Below, piece after piece: positions 1 through 12,210 of a stretch of DNA of 64,000 nt. This DNA comes from Magnolia sinica. Lineage: Eukaryota; Streptophyta; Magnoliopsida; Magnoliales; Magnoliaceae. The first letter of the stretch is position 1; every line of letters begins with the position of its first letter. Below the pieces are notes generated by a model, which was not told the origin of the DNA, did no database searches, and was given only the letters and a program-made list of their open reading frames with translations. The stretch lies in assembly GCF_029962835.1 (NCBI RefSeq), contig NC_080582.1:69312177-69376176 (forward strand), written 5' to 3'. Made by a program: the position numbers and the translations under genes.

Positions 1-338
1 TCCTTTTTTATTCTTAAATATATTTTTCTCTTGTATCGTTTGAGGTTGAATTACAAATTCAACTTTAAATGAAGATTTAGATGAGAGGATAAAATAAGAT
101 CGGATGATAAATTGAGAGATTAATATTGTCCATTTAGCTTGTCCCTTAAATGATCTAAGCCGTATATCATACTCTGAGGCTATCTATACCATAGAATCAG
201 AGGGGTGATTAGACCCATCCACTCCAGTAGTGGTCAGGTGGACCGCTAGACATGAACTGTTCATCCTTGGCTTTGTGGAGGTCCCATATTGTGTAGACTG
301 TCAGATCCTGAGGGTTCACTCTTTCACACAGACTTTTA
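1..338 (+). mobile_element. 5' LTR (right-hand part) of an old plus-strand Ty1/copia element
   Basis: A segment at about 110-318 recurs in direct orientation at about 14570-14783 with scattered substitutions, as two LTRs of one element would. Directly after it, at 341-352, lies a sequence matching the plant initiator-tRNA primer-binding site except near its first bases (TTGTATCAGAGC against TGGTATCAGAGC). The left edge of the LTR lies outside the window or is too diverged to place; bases 1-109 show no clear match to the distal copy. The reading as an LTR is inference from the repeat pair plus the PBS. Confidence 0.5.
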
Positions 339-340
339 GT

Positions 341-352
341 TGTATCAGAGCA
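341..352 (+). promoter_or_regulatory. copia-type primer-binding site (initiator-Met tRNA)
   Basis: TTGTATCAGAGC followed by AACTC differs from the usual plant copia PBS TGGTATCAGAGC at one position. It starts two or three bases after the end of the LTR-like repeat, where a PBS should lie. It sets the direction of the element as plus and its internal start near 340. Confidence 0.55.
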
Positions 353-1273
353 ACTCAACGGCGGATCTCTGATTTGGTGTTTTAATCACGAAAGGTCATT
401 TGTCATTTCATTACATTATGTATTTTATTTTAATTATATATCGATCAATTACATATTCATTTATCTATTATTATTTATTTTCTTCCCGAGGTATGGGGAT
501 CAAATAATAATAAGTGTAATATCAATTATACGATATATGGATTTACATCCTATTGGCCCAATAAAGTTGGAGAGGTCAATCTTGAGAATTGGTAAAATTT
601 AGACATTGGAGATTTGATTAAGCCTAAATATAATACCGTATCATAGATTGATTTTGGGCAGTCGCAACCATAGACGTCGTCACTGCTCGCAGTGGCAGCA
701 ACCATGGCCATTATCACCGTGAACAACGGCAACTCGTAACACCTCTCTTATTAAATGGTAATCAAAGGGACTGATAATGGTGTGTGTTTATCATAATCCT
801 CTAACAAACATGTGGCTGGAATGTGCATCAATCTACACAGTTATGATTGTAAGGTCTTTTTTGGACGGAGGATAGCCCAGAAAACACAATCAAACTATCT
901 AAGCATATCCAATTGGTGGGTATGAAATGAACAGCTAAAAGGTAAATAATCAGTAATTCAAATCCAATAAATTTTGGGAGACTTTCCATTCCTAACTAGA
1001 CCCGTGGTTTGAATGGTATGGATTGGGGTATATATTTGCTACCATACAGTAGATGACTTACCACCAATTATTAGATGATGACAAACACATACAATAGTCT
1101 CTCCAACATTTATGCAAATGTTATCATTGGTTGAGAATTTTAGGATTTGGAATGAGGAATTTTATGATTTGGCCCACACCATTGAACGGTGCACGGGCAT
1201 TTTCTATTCTAGCAAGTAGACCATTGGTTTAGTAATCTTAGGCACGGAAGGTACAAGCTAAATAATGAAGCTA
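353..1273 (+). other. AT-rich leader of the copia element, no gene seen
   Basis: This stretch has no convincing reading frame on either strand. It sits between the PBS and the duplicated leader/gag block and reads as untranslated leader or unrelated AT-rich filler. Confidence 0.35.
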
Positions 1274-3237
1274 AATAATGAACCAGTGATCGACCTAATG
1301 GCTTTGTTAGAAAGGAAAATGGGACTGCTCCATTTTGGATATATGTGATATAGCCATTTTAATGGGATCATAATTACTGAAGGCTTAAAATCTCAGTTAA
1401 TGAAATCAATGGACAACAATTGTGTACAAGTAATTGTTGTCTATAGTCTCATTTGTTAGGTGGGTTCAAATTTAGACTTGGGCCCATTATTCTTATCATA
1501 GCTTCTTCTTCTTTTTTTTTTGTAAAATTATCTAAATCTGCCTTTTGTAATAAAAATAAAGGGACCATCATAAGCAATCCATGAGTGTTTGGAAAGCCCA
1601 TATGGACCTCATATTAATGTACAAATTGAAATGGACCGGATCTGAAGCCCAATTCACTTTCTTTCAAGATTAATTGTATCTTATTAAGGGTTTTTAATAA
1701 GCCATTTGTGGGTTGATTTAGGCCAAGTATTGGGAAGTGTCTTGGGTTTTTTGTAGCAATATCTAATTAATAGTATGGTCCGTTTTGATGATTAACGGTT
1801 AATATCTCTTGAAATGACGATGATCGATGTATGTATTAAAATAAAAGAACTAAAAATGATAAATTTCAAATTTTTGTGATCTTGATTATGATGTATTAGT
1901 ATCATGATTGTAATCATTTTTAGGTGGGCTACACATTTTTTGGAGTTCGACAACCAAAATGTATATCTCACGTGTTTCTTGATTATTAAATGTATGCATG
2001 CATGCATTAATGCATGTATGCATATATGGGAATGTAGATTCCTTCGCATATCCTACAATTCACTATTGATCAAGAGACCATTAGTGATCGGAACCATCAT
2101 CAATCGTGACGATCAACGTTAATGAGAGGATCTATCATCAACAGTAATCATTAACAATAATAATCTAATCCATCACAAATGGACATAATCATTGGTGATG
2201 ATATGACTCTCTTAACATCTGAGCACTTGTGTTTTTTTTTTTTTTTTTGAAATATGATGATAAGGTTTATATGTGTGATATAATTAGGCTTAATGCGATT
2301 AGATATAGTGCCATTTTTTATTAGAAAATAGAAAACTTAATGTTAGGGTGCTCTTTATATAAAGGTTGTACATAACCTGAGTGGGAGTTAAGTTTCATCC
2401 ACCAAATGATGCATACAACCTGTAATGGAAGGTTGCATGTTATACAAATATATTCTAATAAAAGCCTCATATTCATCTTAAATAAGAGAACTTGATTGAT
2501 CTACACTGCACATTCGGGTATGTGGACTTTCAGATTTTGTTGAGATAAATTGACTACTTTTATACTTTGAAATTTTGAATAATATGTAGAATGCTGATAA
2601 TTAGTGTCAATATCTTAAATCATAGCTAAGTTGTGATACTTAATGCAATGTAGAAATGATCACCAAAGCATTAATCGTTGAAAAGCTCAAAGGTCAACAA
2701 TTCGATGGCAACAACTATGAAGATTGGTCCCGCGCGGTGCAAAGCCTTCTAGACGAGGACAACATATCGCATACACTAGATGAAGTTTAAGAGAAACCTA
2801 TATTGATAAAGAACATAAATTTGTGAGAACATAAGACTGCAATGAACCGCTACAATAAGTAGTGTAAATCTCTCTGCCCATAATGTCCTAATTAGCACAG
2901 TGCACAAAGAACTCATTGTATGAAGTGCATGACACGGCTAAAGGGATATGGGATGCATTAGCAAATGCCTATGCGCAGAATTCAGATGCAAAAGTTCGGA
3001 CAATGGAACTGGAGTTCCAAGAATACAGAATGTCAATCGGCTGTCCTATTAAAAATCATATCCACAAAATGGAACAGATGATAGGCGCCCTTATGAATAT
3101 GGATTTCAAATTGACTGAAAATCAAAAGATAATAGCAATGCACCGTTCCTTACCCGAATCTTGAGCCTCAATCAAAAGAATTCCGAACCATACTGATTCT
3201 ATCTCTATGTTTAGAGACTTTCGTGCCATTTGGTCAG
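1274..3237 (+). repeat. first copy of a ~1.97-kb tandem duplication (leader plus gag start)
   Basis: Bases from about 1274 to 3237 recur from about 3238 onward, offset by 1965-1968 bases and in the same order: an LTR-like or leader tract with a TATATAAAGG box (about 2357), then a gag start at 2656. The match begins about 13 bases before the first plausible TG end, so the copy boundary does not coincide with an LTR end. That favours tandem duplication over two real LTRs. The gag in this copy stops inside the coding region near 3236, where the second copy begins. Confidence 0.6.
2656..3236 (+). pseudogene. truncated copia gag, upstream copy
   Basis: Translation from the ATG at 2656 gives a copia gag N-terminus (MITKALIVEKLKG, then a YEDWS core), which stops after about 44 codons at a TAA. 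The frame resumes at 2916-3164 with the conserved stretch that aligns with the downstream gag (AKGIWDALANAYAQ, then ENQKIIAMHRSLPES). A further stop (TGA) follows at 3163. The sequence then runs into the second copy of the duplicated leader, so the protein could not be completed. In an intact element this protein would form the particle shell around the RNA. Decayed and truncated. Confidence 0.7.
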
Positions 3238-4600
3238 CCATAATGGACCGATGATGGACCTAATGGCTTTGTTATAAAGGAAAATGGGACTGCTCCATTT
3301 TGGGCAAATGATATAGCCATTTTAATGGGATCATAACTATTGAAGAATTGAAGTCTCAGTTAATGAAATCAATGGAAAACAATTTTGTATAAGTAATTAT
3401 TGTCTATAGCCTCTTTTGTTAGGTGGGTTCAAATTTAAGCTTGGGCCCATTATTCTTGTTGTAGCATTTTTTTTTTTTAAAAAAAATTGTGAAATTATCT
3501 GAATTTGACTTTTGTAACAAAAATAAAAGGACCATTATAAGCAATTCATGAGTGTTTGGAAAGCCTATATGGACCCCATATTAATGTACAAATTGAAATG
3601 GGCCAGATCTGAAGCCCAATTCACTTTCTTTCAAGATTAAGTGTATCTTATTAAAGGTTTTTAATAAGTCATTTGTGGGTTGATTGAGGCTAGGTATTGG
3701 GAGTATCTTAGGTTTTTTTTAGCGATATCCAATTAACAGTACAGTCCATTTTTTATGATTAATGGTTAATATCTCTTGAAATGATAATGATCGATGTATG
3801 TATTAAGATAAAAGAACTAAAAATGATAAATTTTTGAATTTTTGTGATCTTGATTATCATGTATTAATATCATGATTGTAATCATTTTTAGGTGAGCTAC
3901 ACATTTTTTAGAGTTCAACGACCAAAATATATTTCTCACATGTTTCTTGATTATTAAATGTATGCATGTGTGCATTATTGCATGTGTGCATGCATGAGAA
4001 TGTAGATTCATTCGTATATCCTACAATTCACTATTAATCAAAGGACCATTAGTAATCGAAACAATCATCAATCGTAATTATCAACACTGATGAGAGGATC
4101 CATCATCAATGGTGTTCATTAATGGTAACGATCGAATCCATCACAAATGGACATAATCATTATTTTTGATAGGATTCTCTTAACATCTAAGCACTTATTT
4201 TTAAAATAAAAAAAAAATATGATGATAAAATTTATATGTGTGATATAATTAAGCTTGATACAATTAGATCTATGGCCATTTTTTAGTAAAAAATAGAAAA
4301 CTTAGTGCTAAAATGCTCTCTATATAAAGGTTGTGCATAACATAACTGGGAATTAAGTCTCCCCCACCAAATGATGCATGCGACCTATAATGGAAGGTTG
4401 CAGGTTATACAAATGTATTCTTATAAAAGCATCATATTCATCTTAAATAAGAGAACTTGATTGATCTACACCGCACACATTCAGGTATGTTGACTTTCAA
4501 ATCTCATTAAGATGGGTTAACTACTTTTATACCTTGAAATTTTGAATAACACGTAGAAATGTTGATGATTAGTGTCAATACATCGTATCATAGCTAAGTA
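3238..4600 (+). repeat. second copy of the duplicated copia leader
   Basis: Matches 1274-2630 with many substitutions and small indels, including the TATATAAAGG box (about 4320), the ATGATGCATGCGACC region and the run into gag. A weak PBS-like string (GTATCATAGC) occurs at about 4585, just before gag. This leaves open a second model in which this block is an LTR. Confidence 0.55.
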
Positions 4601-4623
4601 ATGATACTTAATCCAACGTAGAG

Positions 4624-7600
4624 ATGGTCACCAAAGCATTAATTGTTGAACAGCTCAAAGGTCAATAACTCGATGGCAATAACTACGAAGACCGGTCCCA
4701 TGCGATGCGAAGCCTTCTGGACAAGGACAACATATTGCATACACTAAATGAGGTTCAAGATGAACCTATATTGGCTAAGAACAAAAATTTATGAGAACAT
4801 AGGGCTGCAATGAACCACCACAACAAGTAGTGTAAATAAAATTGTTCTGCCCGTAATATTCTTATTAATACAATGCACAAAGAGCTCATGCCGATGTATG
4901 AATTGTGTGACTCCACTAAAGCGATCTAGGATGCACTGAAAAATGCCTATGCATAGAAGTCATATGCAAAAATTCGGACAATGAAATTAGAGTTCAAGGA
5001 ATACAGGATGTCTGTTGGTTACCCTATTAAAGATCATATCCACAAGATGAAACATGTGATAGGCACCCTTAGGAATATAGGGTTCAAATTGACTGAAAAT
5101 CAAAAGATAATAGTAATCCACCATTACTTGCCCGAATCTTGGGCCCCGATCAAAAGAATTCTGAACCATATTGATTCTATCACTACGTTCAGAGACTTTT
5201 GTAGCCATTTGGTACAAGAGATTGAAATAAATACAATTCAGGTAGGTTCGGCCAAAGCTTTTGCAGCAAAGACCCATAAGCGAAAAGCTAAAAGGAAACA
5301 GTCCAAAGCTCGCAAGAAGGCGAAGAAGTATGAACAATAACAAAAGTCCACTACACCTCCTCCAAATCTCAAGAATGGGAAAAGAAGAAAGAAGCAGAAA
5401 AGTCAAATATAAACTTTGGCCTCTATGCCCACTAATGTGCTCATAAAAAGATGGCAATTCCTAAGTCACTAAATACTTTGTATGTAGGCATTTGTTCTGA
5501 AATCCTTTCCGTCGATACTCTATCTAACAAGTGGATTTTGAATTCATGTACAACAGAGCACGTGGCACGAGAACGTCGAGGACTCGAGGAATTCCGGCCT
5601 AGAGCCACAAGTAGTTATAATATGTATATGGGAAATAATGTTGGTAAATACGTACTAGGGATTGGTGTTTACTGTCTCCGTACGCGCATAGGGCGAACAA
5701 TAATCCTCCATGATACTCTTTTTGCATCGGGCATGCATTAGAGTTTAATTTCTGTTTCTAAATTGTTAGTTGATGGTTTCGATATTTATTTTTCCGGGAC
5801 ATGGGTTTCTTTAAGACTCAATAACCTCATCTTTACATGGAAAATTTTAATTTCATATTTATATATTTTATACGTGGATAGTAATAATGCACATCTTGCT
5901 TTATTTACTATGTCGAATGAAATATAGTAACTGAATCTCTAAAATGGCACGTGAGGTTACGTCACATTAAAAAGAACCGTATGACAAGACTAGCACGCTC
6001 TGGTTTTTTGGATTTATTATTCAAAGTTGATTTGTCATTTTATGAACATTGTGTGTGCGAAAAGACCTTGAAGAAGCAATTCCCTAAAGCAGTTAGGTCT
6101 AAGGGCTTACTGAAGATAATCCATTCATATATTTGCGGACCATTAAATGTACGTGCTAGAAATGGATGTTAATACTTTGTCATTTTTATTGACGATTACT
6201 TGTACTATGGATGTGTATCTCATCTCACAAACATATGAGGCCTTTGATTATTTTCTCAAATGTAAAAGTGAGGTGAAAAATCAGCTTGAGAAAAATATTA
6301 AAATCCTTCAGTCCAATAAAGGTTTCGAGTATACATTGGAAATATTCAAATCATATTGTGAAGACATTGGCATTGTATGGTAGGACATAATGGCTTACTC
6401 TCCACAACAAAATATAGTTGTAAAGAGAATGAATAGGACACTATTAGATATAATTAAATCAATAATGGCATAAGCCTATCTCTCTACCACATTTTGGGGA
6501 GGCGCGGCTAACAGTCGTCTATGTCCTTAATAGAATCACGTTTAAATCCATTCATATGACCCCATATAAGAAGTGGACTGAGATGATTCCTTCTCTAGCC
6601 AACATACGCCCTTCGGTATCTTTGGAATATGTTTTGTTGCTTGCCCCTTATAGAAGTAAACCTGATAGTAAAATCATTAAATGCGTGTTCATTAGGTACC
6701 CCATGCATTCAAATGGATACGTTCTAGTTTATGAGGATCGTAAATGATAGATTGAGATAAAATTTCAGAACATGACCTTTGTCGAAGATATACATCCCAG
6801 CCGAAAGAAGCAAAAGGTTGCAATAGAACTTTTTAAAATTCTTGATATATCTCAAGAGAGAGAGTTCTGCTTTTCAAAATGAAGATGCTCATATAGTTCG
6901 TTGGGACAGTAGGAGCACATTTCTCAATATGCTCCTGAGTTACGTCGAAGCGAAAGAGGATTGATTCTCCGAATATACTTCGATATTGAGAGTTAGCCAT
7001 TCTCTTGTATTGTGGTTGATGATGATGAACATTATTCTTATCAGGATGCATTATTGTTTCCTAATTTGGCCGATTGGGTGACGACTATGGACGAAGAGAT
7101 CGCTTTTATAGAGAAGAATAAAGTCTGAGAAATTGTAAATCCGTCTTCCTATCGCAAAGCGATAGTTAATAAATGGGTACTCAAGATATTAAAAAAAATG
7201 TAAATGGTACAATGGACAAGTACAAAGCACAATTAATTGCTAAAGGTTTCATACAAAAATAATGCATTAATTACGAGAAGACTTTTTCACCTGTTGCAAA
7301 TTTCTCATCAATCCACACGACCTTGTCCATTGTCGCAAATTTAGACTTAGAGTTATTTCAGATTGATGTAAAAACTGCATTCTTAAATGATGACTTGGAT
7401 GAAGAAATATACATGCAACAATTCATAGGTTACGTAGACAAAAAACATCCAAAGAAAGTCTGCAAGTTGTTGAAATCTATCTATGGGTTGAAGCAATCTT
7501 CAAGACAGTAATACATGAGGTTCCACTTATCTATCACCACTTTCAAATTTGCAATGAGTAAAGAAGATCATTATGTATATATAAAACGGTCTAGAAGATC

Positions 7601-8583
7601 TTTTATGATACTATCTATATATGGAGATGATATCATGTTAGCTGGTAATGACATGCGATTGATGATGTTAACTAAAGACATAAAAGATCTTGGTGAAGCC
7701 AACTTTATTCTTGACGTAAAAATCATCAAGGATCGCCCTAGTAAATTCTTAGGCTTGTCTCAAGCCACTTACGTAAAGAAAATCTTAGAGCGGCTTATGA
7801 TGAAAAATTCAAAAGTTTTTGAAATCCCTATGGACGAAGCTACGAAGTTAGACAAAAAATTGTGTCCTCAAATTAAAGCCGAGAAATTGGTTATGTACTC
7901 AGTACCTTATGCAAGCGCAATAGGCAGCTTAATGTATGTTATGCTTTGTACCAAACTAGATATTAGTTATGTAGTTGCATAGTCAGTCGTTATCAGAGTA
8001 ACTGGGACAACCTCATTAGCAAGCCGCCAGACATATATTCCACTATCTTAGAGGAACAAAAGATCCAATGTTGTGTTATGATGGAACGAGTCTTGAGCTC
8101 AAAGGATATTCTGATGTCGTGTAGGGTAATGACACTAATAATGAAAAGTCTAATTCAAGATATGTCTTCTTAATTGAATGGAGAGCTATCTCATGGTCAA
8201 GTAAGAAACATACATCCACAACCCTTTCATTTATGGAGGTCGGGTACATTGCATTGTGTGTTGCAGTTCAGGAGTATGTATGGGTTCGCAAATTCTTACT
8301 AGGTCTGGGTGTTGTACGTGGTGTTGTACCGAGCGTTCCTGGGCCTATATCATTGAGGATAGACAATACTTCTGTCATTAACTTATCAAAGGACCTCAAA
8401 CACTATCGGAAGTCCAAGCACATTAAGATCAAGTATCATTATGTCCGTAATCAAGTGAGAGATGAGAAGGTCACCCTCAGCTACATTCCTACTAAGGAGA
8501 TGATGATTGATCCCATAACAAAACCTATAAGTAGAGATCTATTTCAAGTTCACATCAGACATATGGGATTGAGGAGAGCTTGA
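4624..8583 (+). pseudogene. decayed Ty1/copia gag-pol polyprotein (gag, PR, INT, RT, RNase H)
   Basis: The domain order gag-protease-integrase-RT-RNase H is diagnostic of Ty1/copia. Gag runs from 4624, with its best open part at 4981-5340 ending in a Lys/Arg-rich tail. The protease lies near 5530, where the usual DSG active site reads NSC, so the catalytic Asp is lost. Integrase fragments lie at about 5950-6750. The RT core at 7323-7980 holds DVKTAFL and, near 7620, YGDD in place of the usual YVDD. RNase H lies at 8090-8583 and contains the KHIKIKYHYVRNQV region and the C-terminal ITKPISRDLF motif. Many stops and frameshifts (for example 2-3 bases between the frames ending at 7511 and starting at 7515) make it non-functional. 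The element would have copied itself through an RNA intermediate. Confidence 0.88.
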
Positions 8584-8698
8584 GTGATATGCTTATATCA
8601 TGTACCTTTGATCTTTCATTAATGAATAATATATTCCATTTATTCAGTATTGAACACTAATATAAACTATGCTTGTGGATCATCAGCATTTACCTTAA
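8584..8698 (+). other. start of the copia 3' untranslated tail
   Basis: AT-rich sequence after the RNase H stop, cut by the DNA element inserted at 8699. The tail appears to resume at 12997, because the sequence on both sides of the inserts reads on smoothly if they and one TAA are removed. The TAA at 8696-8698 is the left target duplication. Confidence 0.5.
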
Positions 8699-10478
8699 GG
8701 GCCTGTTTGGTTTTACCAAATAACAGTATTTGGGGTGCAATGGGCAATTATGACATTTCACACTTGTTTGGTTTTTAATGGTATTCAACTGCATTAAAAG
8801 AACGACTGTAGTTGGTTCGATTCGGCGGTAAAGCATAATCCAAATCCTGCTACGATGCAGGTACTCGAATGAAATCGTCTGACGCCCGTCTTTCTGACTG
8901 AAATAAGTATGGTGGTCCGCGGGACACCATTCCACCTTAGCAGCTAGTAATACATATGCACACAACTATATTTTCATTCAGAATACAGAAGCCTTCACTC
9001 CTTTCCCAGCGAGACCGAACGGAGATTTCCACATGCAAGGTATGATCCACACCTTCCGAGTTCCATTTGCTGAAATCCTTCCCTGACGTCGTTAGAAGAT
9101 TGCCATCCTGGCCTGGTGATCTTCTTCCCTTTCAGCGTCCATGCTAACCATCCTTGTCTCTCTCGTTTACCAGATAGTGAAAGTTAGATCTTGCTGGAAG
9201 GGAAATAGACTGTTAATATAAGGCTTCGATTGCTGTTATCGGACGGCTACGTCTTCACGGCTACATCTTCTATCGGAAATAGACTGTTAAGGTAAGGCAA
9301 ATGATGGCTGTTATCTTCCATGGATTGCTAAGTGGATTTTTTATAATGTTTTTTCAAACAAACCTTGCGTTTTCTGGCATCTGGGTTCTTACTGTTGAGG
9401 TGTATGTTGAGTATTTTGGAAGATAGAAGCCTAGAGCCACTTCGAAGCTTTAACAAGACTTTCAGGTTGACAGGGATTTAGTGTGGGCCCATGGAAAGAA
9501 GTACCTTAAAAAAAACATTACCTTTTATGGACCGTTTGGATATACCGCAAATGGTGGAAATGGCAGAATGGGGTGGTCCTATGTGCTGTCTACATTCCTT
9601 AGCAGTTCTGGACTGTAATGTCCTTACGGACGTTTAGTCCTTGATGCCTTAATCCTGCCACTCATCATGTGTAAGAGGTAGATGATCCCGGCATATTTTA
9701 GCTGCAAAAACAGCCTTCCGCCATGATGTTTTTGCCAGATCATCTATAAATCCTCTGTTTACATTCTGTCAAATTTGTATAAAGAAGAGATACAAAAAAG
9801 AAAGATTGATTGTTATTTCCTGTTTTTTTTTCCTCTGTGTGACTAAGTAAAACACTGCTAATCTACAACAGAGATTTAGTGCCAAAGAACCACACTAGTG
9901 TGGTTCGGCTCTGTGAGATGGACAATTAGTTGCTAGTTGAATCGACATCTGGACAGTCCATTTGATAGACCATTTACAAGTGTTTCCACATCCATACAAT
10001 TTCATATCCATGCATGTTACTGTTTTGAGATGCTAACCATCTTCTTTTCAACCATTCAGTTACTTCTAATTAGGGTGGTTGGATGGTAAGGATCTGTTAA
10101 AGAGATTGTCCTGTTCTCACCTTCCATGTAATATTTCTTTGCTCATTGTATATAGGCAAAGACTCTCTTCCATATAGAACTGGCAAACTCATCCGTGATT
10201 GAGGTAAGTGTAATTCTCTACTACTGACTGTTTACGTTTTCTCTCTTATCCAACTTTATAATATTGTTCATATTTGCTTCGAATCAGTTGAAATAAAAAA
10301 GTGATTATCACAAGGGCATAGATGTTTTTATAATCGATTTATTATATACATGCAGTAGGTCTTGTAAATGTTTGTGTTGATTTCCTCTATCAAAGTGTGT
10401 TGGAGAATAGCACATTTCTTTACCACTTTTACAGCTTTATAAATTAAAAGTTGTTATCTGGAAAAACTAAACAGGCCC
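8699..10478. mobile_element. PIF/Harbinger-like DNA element A, non-autonomous
   Basis: The left end reads GGGCCTGTTTGGTTTT and the right end is its near complement (AAAACTAAACAGGCCC). Both ends are flanked by TAA (8696-8698 and 10479-10481), the 3-bp TSD typical of PIF/Harbinger and Tourist elements. The left ~65 bases match the left end of element B at 10657. No convincing reading frame was found inside, so it is probably a non-autonomous relative. An alternative is that 8699-12996 is one larger element with an internal rearrangement. Confidence 0.65.
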
Positions 10479-10481
10479 TAA

Positions 10482-10653
10482 CAGTAATCGACCTATCTGG
10501 CCTACATTACTCTATTGACAGTCCAAGTGCCCTGGTGAATCTCAGATTGGCATTTGGTTGAAGGGCTGTCTGTAAGTGCTCCAACTCAGAATTGAGTTAA
10601 ATATGTAGTTGTGGTCAGTTTCGAAATTAAGTGGGTGTTTGGGAAGACCTCAA
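10482..10653. other. spacer between two Harbinger-like elements
   Basis: About 170 bases flanked by TAA on both sides, with no frame or repeat recognised. It may be residual target sequence or a piece of one of the elements. Confidence 0.35.
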
Positions 10654-10948
10654 TAAGGGCCTGATTGGTTTTACCAGATAACAGTATTCGGCCTGTAATG
10701 GGCAACTGTGACTTTTCCACTCTTTACCTCTTTATTAATTAAAAGTTGGAAATACATATATCTGAATATCCAACTGACTGTTTACTCTGATAATACTTAC
10801 TCAATATATAGTGTACTCTAACAGTGAAATCAAATAATATATTTTTGTTTGAATTTGATTTCTTATTGTGTAACTGTTCTACTGGAATGATCAGTTTTGA
10901 TATTTAAAAATTTCACCCATTCTAGGGCTCCATTATCCAAATGACTGT

Positions 10949-11254
10949 TTGCTGTGTATAACGGGCTGGATTAAACTTTGGTTGAGTAAGATAGTTCATA
11001 GTATTAATTGGTCCGGATGTCAGGCAGTGAAGTCACTAGCGATAACAATTCACCAAGGAAAGGACATGGTCCGAATGTCACAGATTGTTCCCGCTTTGGA
11101 ACAGATTGAAGGGCTCACAGGACATGAGATCCTTCACGCTACAAAGATTCTATCGAAAGATGAGCAGCAGTCTGCCTCCTTCCTTTCACTTCGCGAGCAC
11201 AGGAAGTTGGACTTCGTGTTGATGCTTCTTTCACCGGACCACTCCTCCGACTGA
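10949..11254 (+). pseudogene. fragment resembling the C-terminal tail of a Myb/SANT-like protein
   Basis: The last ~55 residues (VPALEQIEGLTGHEILHATK, then LSKDEQQSASFLSLREHRKL) have the spacing seen at the C-terminus of plant Myb/SANT-like proteins of the L10-interacting-MYB/At2g29880 sort. In those proteins a helical 'LT..E...A..IL..DE..A..FL.L....K..FVL.LL' tail follows the DNA-binding domain. The DNA-binding domain itself is absent upstream in this frame. PIF/Harbinger elements normally carry a Myb/SANT-like partner gene for the transposase, which fits the location. The first ~45 residues look like non-coding sequence read through. The family assignment is from memory of the pattern and needs a profile search. 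Confidence 0.4.
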
Positions 11255-11784
11255 TCTCAGTTAGACGTACAGGGACTTTGTTTGTTTCTTTGGATGTTTT
11301 TTTGGACACTTTATTTTTGGACAATTGCTTTTGGTTGTTTTGGATAACTGTAGGTGACCTTATGTGGATGGATGTGCCTGTATAGAACAGGTCATGGATG
11401 TGCCTATATATAACGGGCTTTGGATGGACTTTGCTACTAGGATGGCAGTGTTGGACATACTGTCATCCTAAGGAAAATTTGACGACTGTTTGCATGTTTT
11501 TGGACTTGGTGGCTATGGTTTGTTGATACGTAACTGTCTGTTACACTGCATAACCTGCTTTTATTATTGGTTTACTATATCGATGATCTTTACAATGTTT
11601 GTAAGTTTTTTCTGTAAACCATTCCGTTAGATTTTGCAGGTGTTCGTAAGGTCGGTTCAGGTAAGTGAGAATAAGTACTTCAATACCATGTTGTCTATTC
11701 CACACAGGTACCATTTCAATTTGATTATCTAATTTTTTATATATTCCACTCAGATATTTTTACTCTTTTTTTGATAATGTGTAG

Positions 11785-12210
11785 ATGGTAAAAAAGCTAT
11801 ATGTTGTGTTCAACGGTCGCCGCCCTAGATTATATTATGACTGGGAGTGTCGTCGGGTGTAAGTGGAGGGATTTTCACAGGCACGTTTCCGTGGATACAA
11901 GTCGGCAGTCAAGGCATATCGTGAATGGTCTAAATGGTCCGAGAAAATGGGTGTTCCGGCTGTCCCACGGGACGAGATGGTAGTTGACCAGGAGAGTGTT
12001 AGGTCGCAGCATAGAGAGCGCTACAATGCCATCTACTTGAGTCATCCTGTTGGACAGACCTCGGCAACAACCTCTTGTGCCCCATATGACTTTGGCACAA
12101 AGAGATGGGGAGGTGTTGCAGATGAGGGAGACTGTGGGGCATTGGTCAGATTCATCTTTGGAATCTTGGTATTGGTTCTTCTCATTCAGCTTATTTCAAA
12201 GCTGAAGTAG
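11785..12210 (+). pseudogene. RNase H1-type hybrid-binding (viroplasmin-like) domain frame with hydrophobic tail, one stop
   Basis: From the ATG at 11785 the frame gives VKKLYVVFNGRRPRLYYDW, then a TAA at 11860-11862, then in the same frame VEGFSQARFRGYKSAVKAYREW. This is the hallmark of the small RNA:DNA-hybrid-binding domain found at the N-terminus of RNase H1 and in caulimovirus inclusion-body proteins (YVV..GR.PG.Y..W..C..QV.GF....F.GYK....A...W). The stop falls where the family usually has Gln, so one C-to-T change (CAA to TAA) would explain it. No RNase H catalytic domain follows. Instead there is a ~60-residue linker and a C-terminal hydrophobic segment (FIFGILVLVLLIQLISKLK) that looks like a tail anchor. 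The frame is otherwise open for 142 codons. It is unclear whether it is a captured host gene, a transposon accessory gene or a spliced remnant. Confidence 0.55.

Noticed and set aside
1792-2122. Met/His/Ile-rich frames on both strands
   Set aside because: Built from a GCATGCATGCAT palindromic tract in the duplicated leader; the second copy is differently broken.
1287-2612. Interpretation of this block as a true LTR
   Set aside because: Not adopted as the main model because homology with the second copy extends about 13 bases past the TG end and a better LTR/PBS pair lies outside. Kept as an open alternative.
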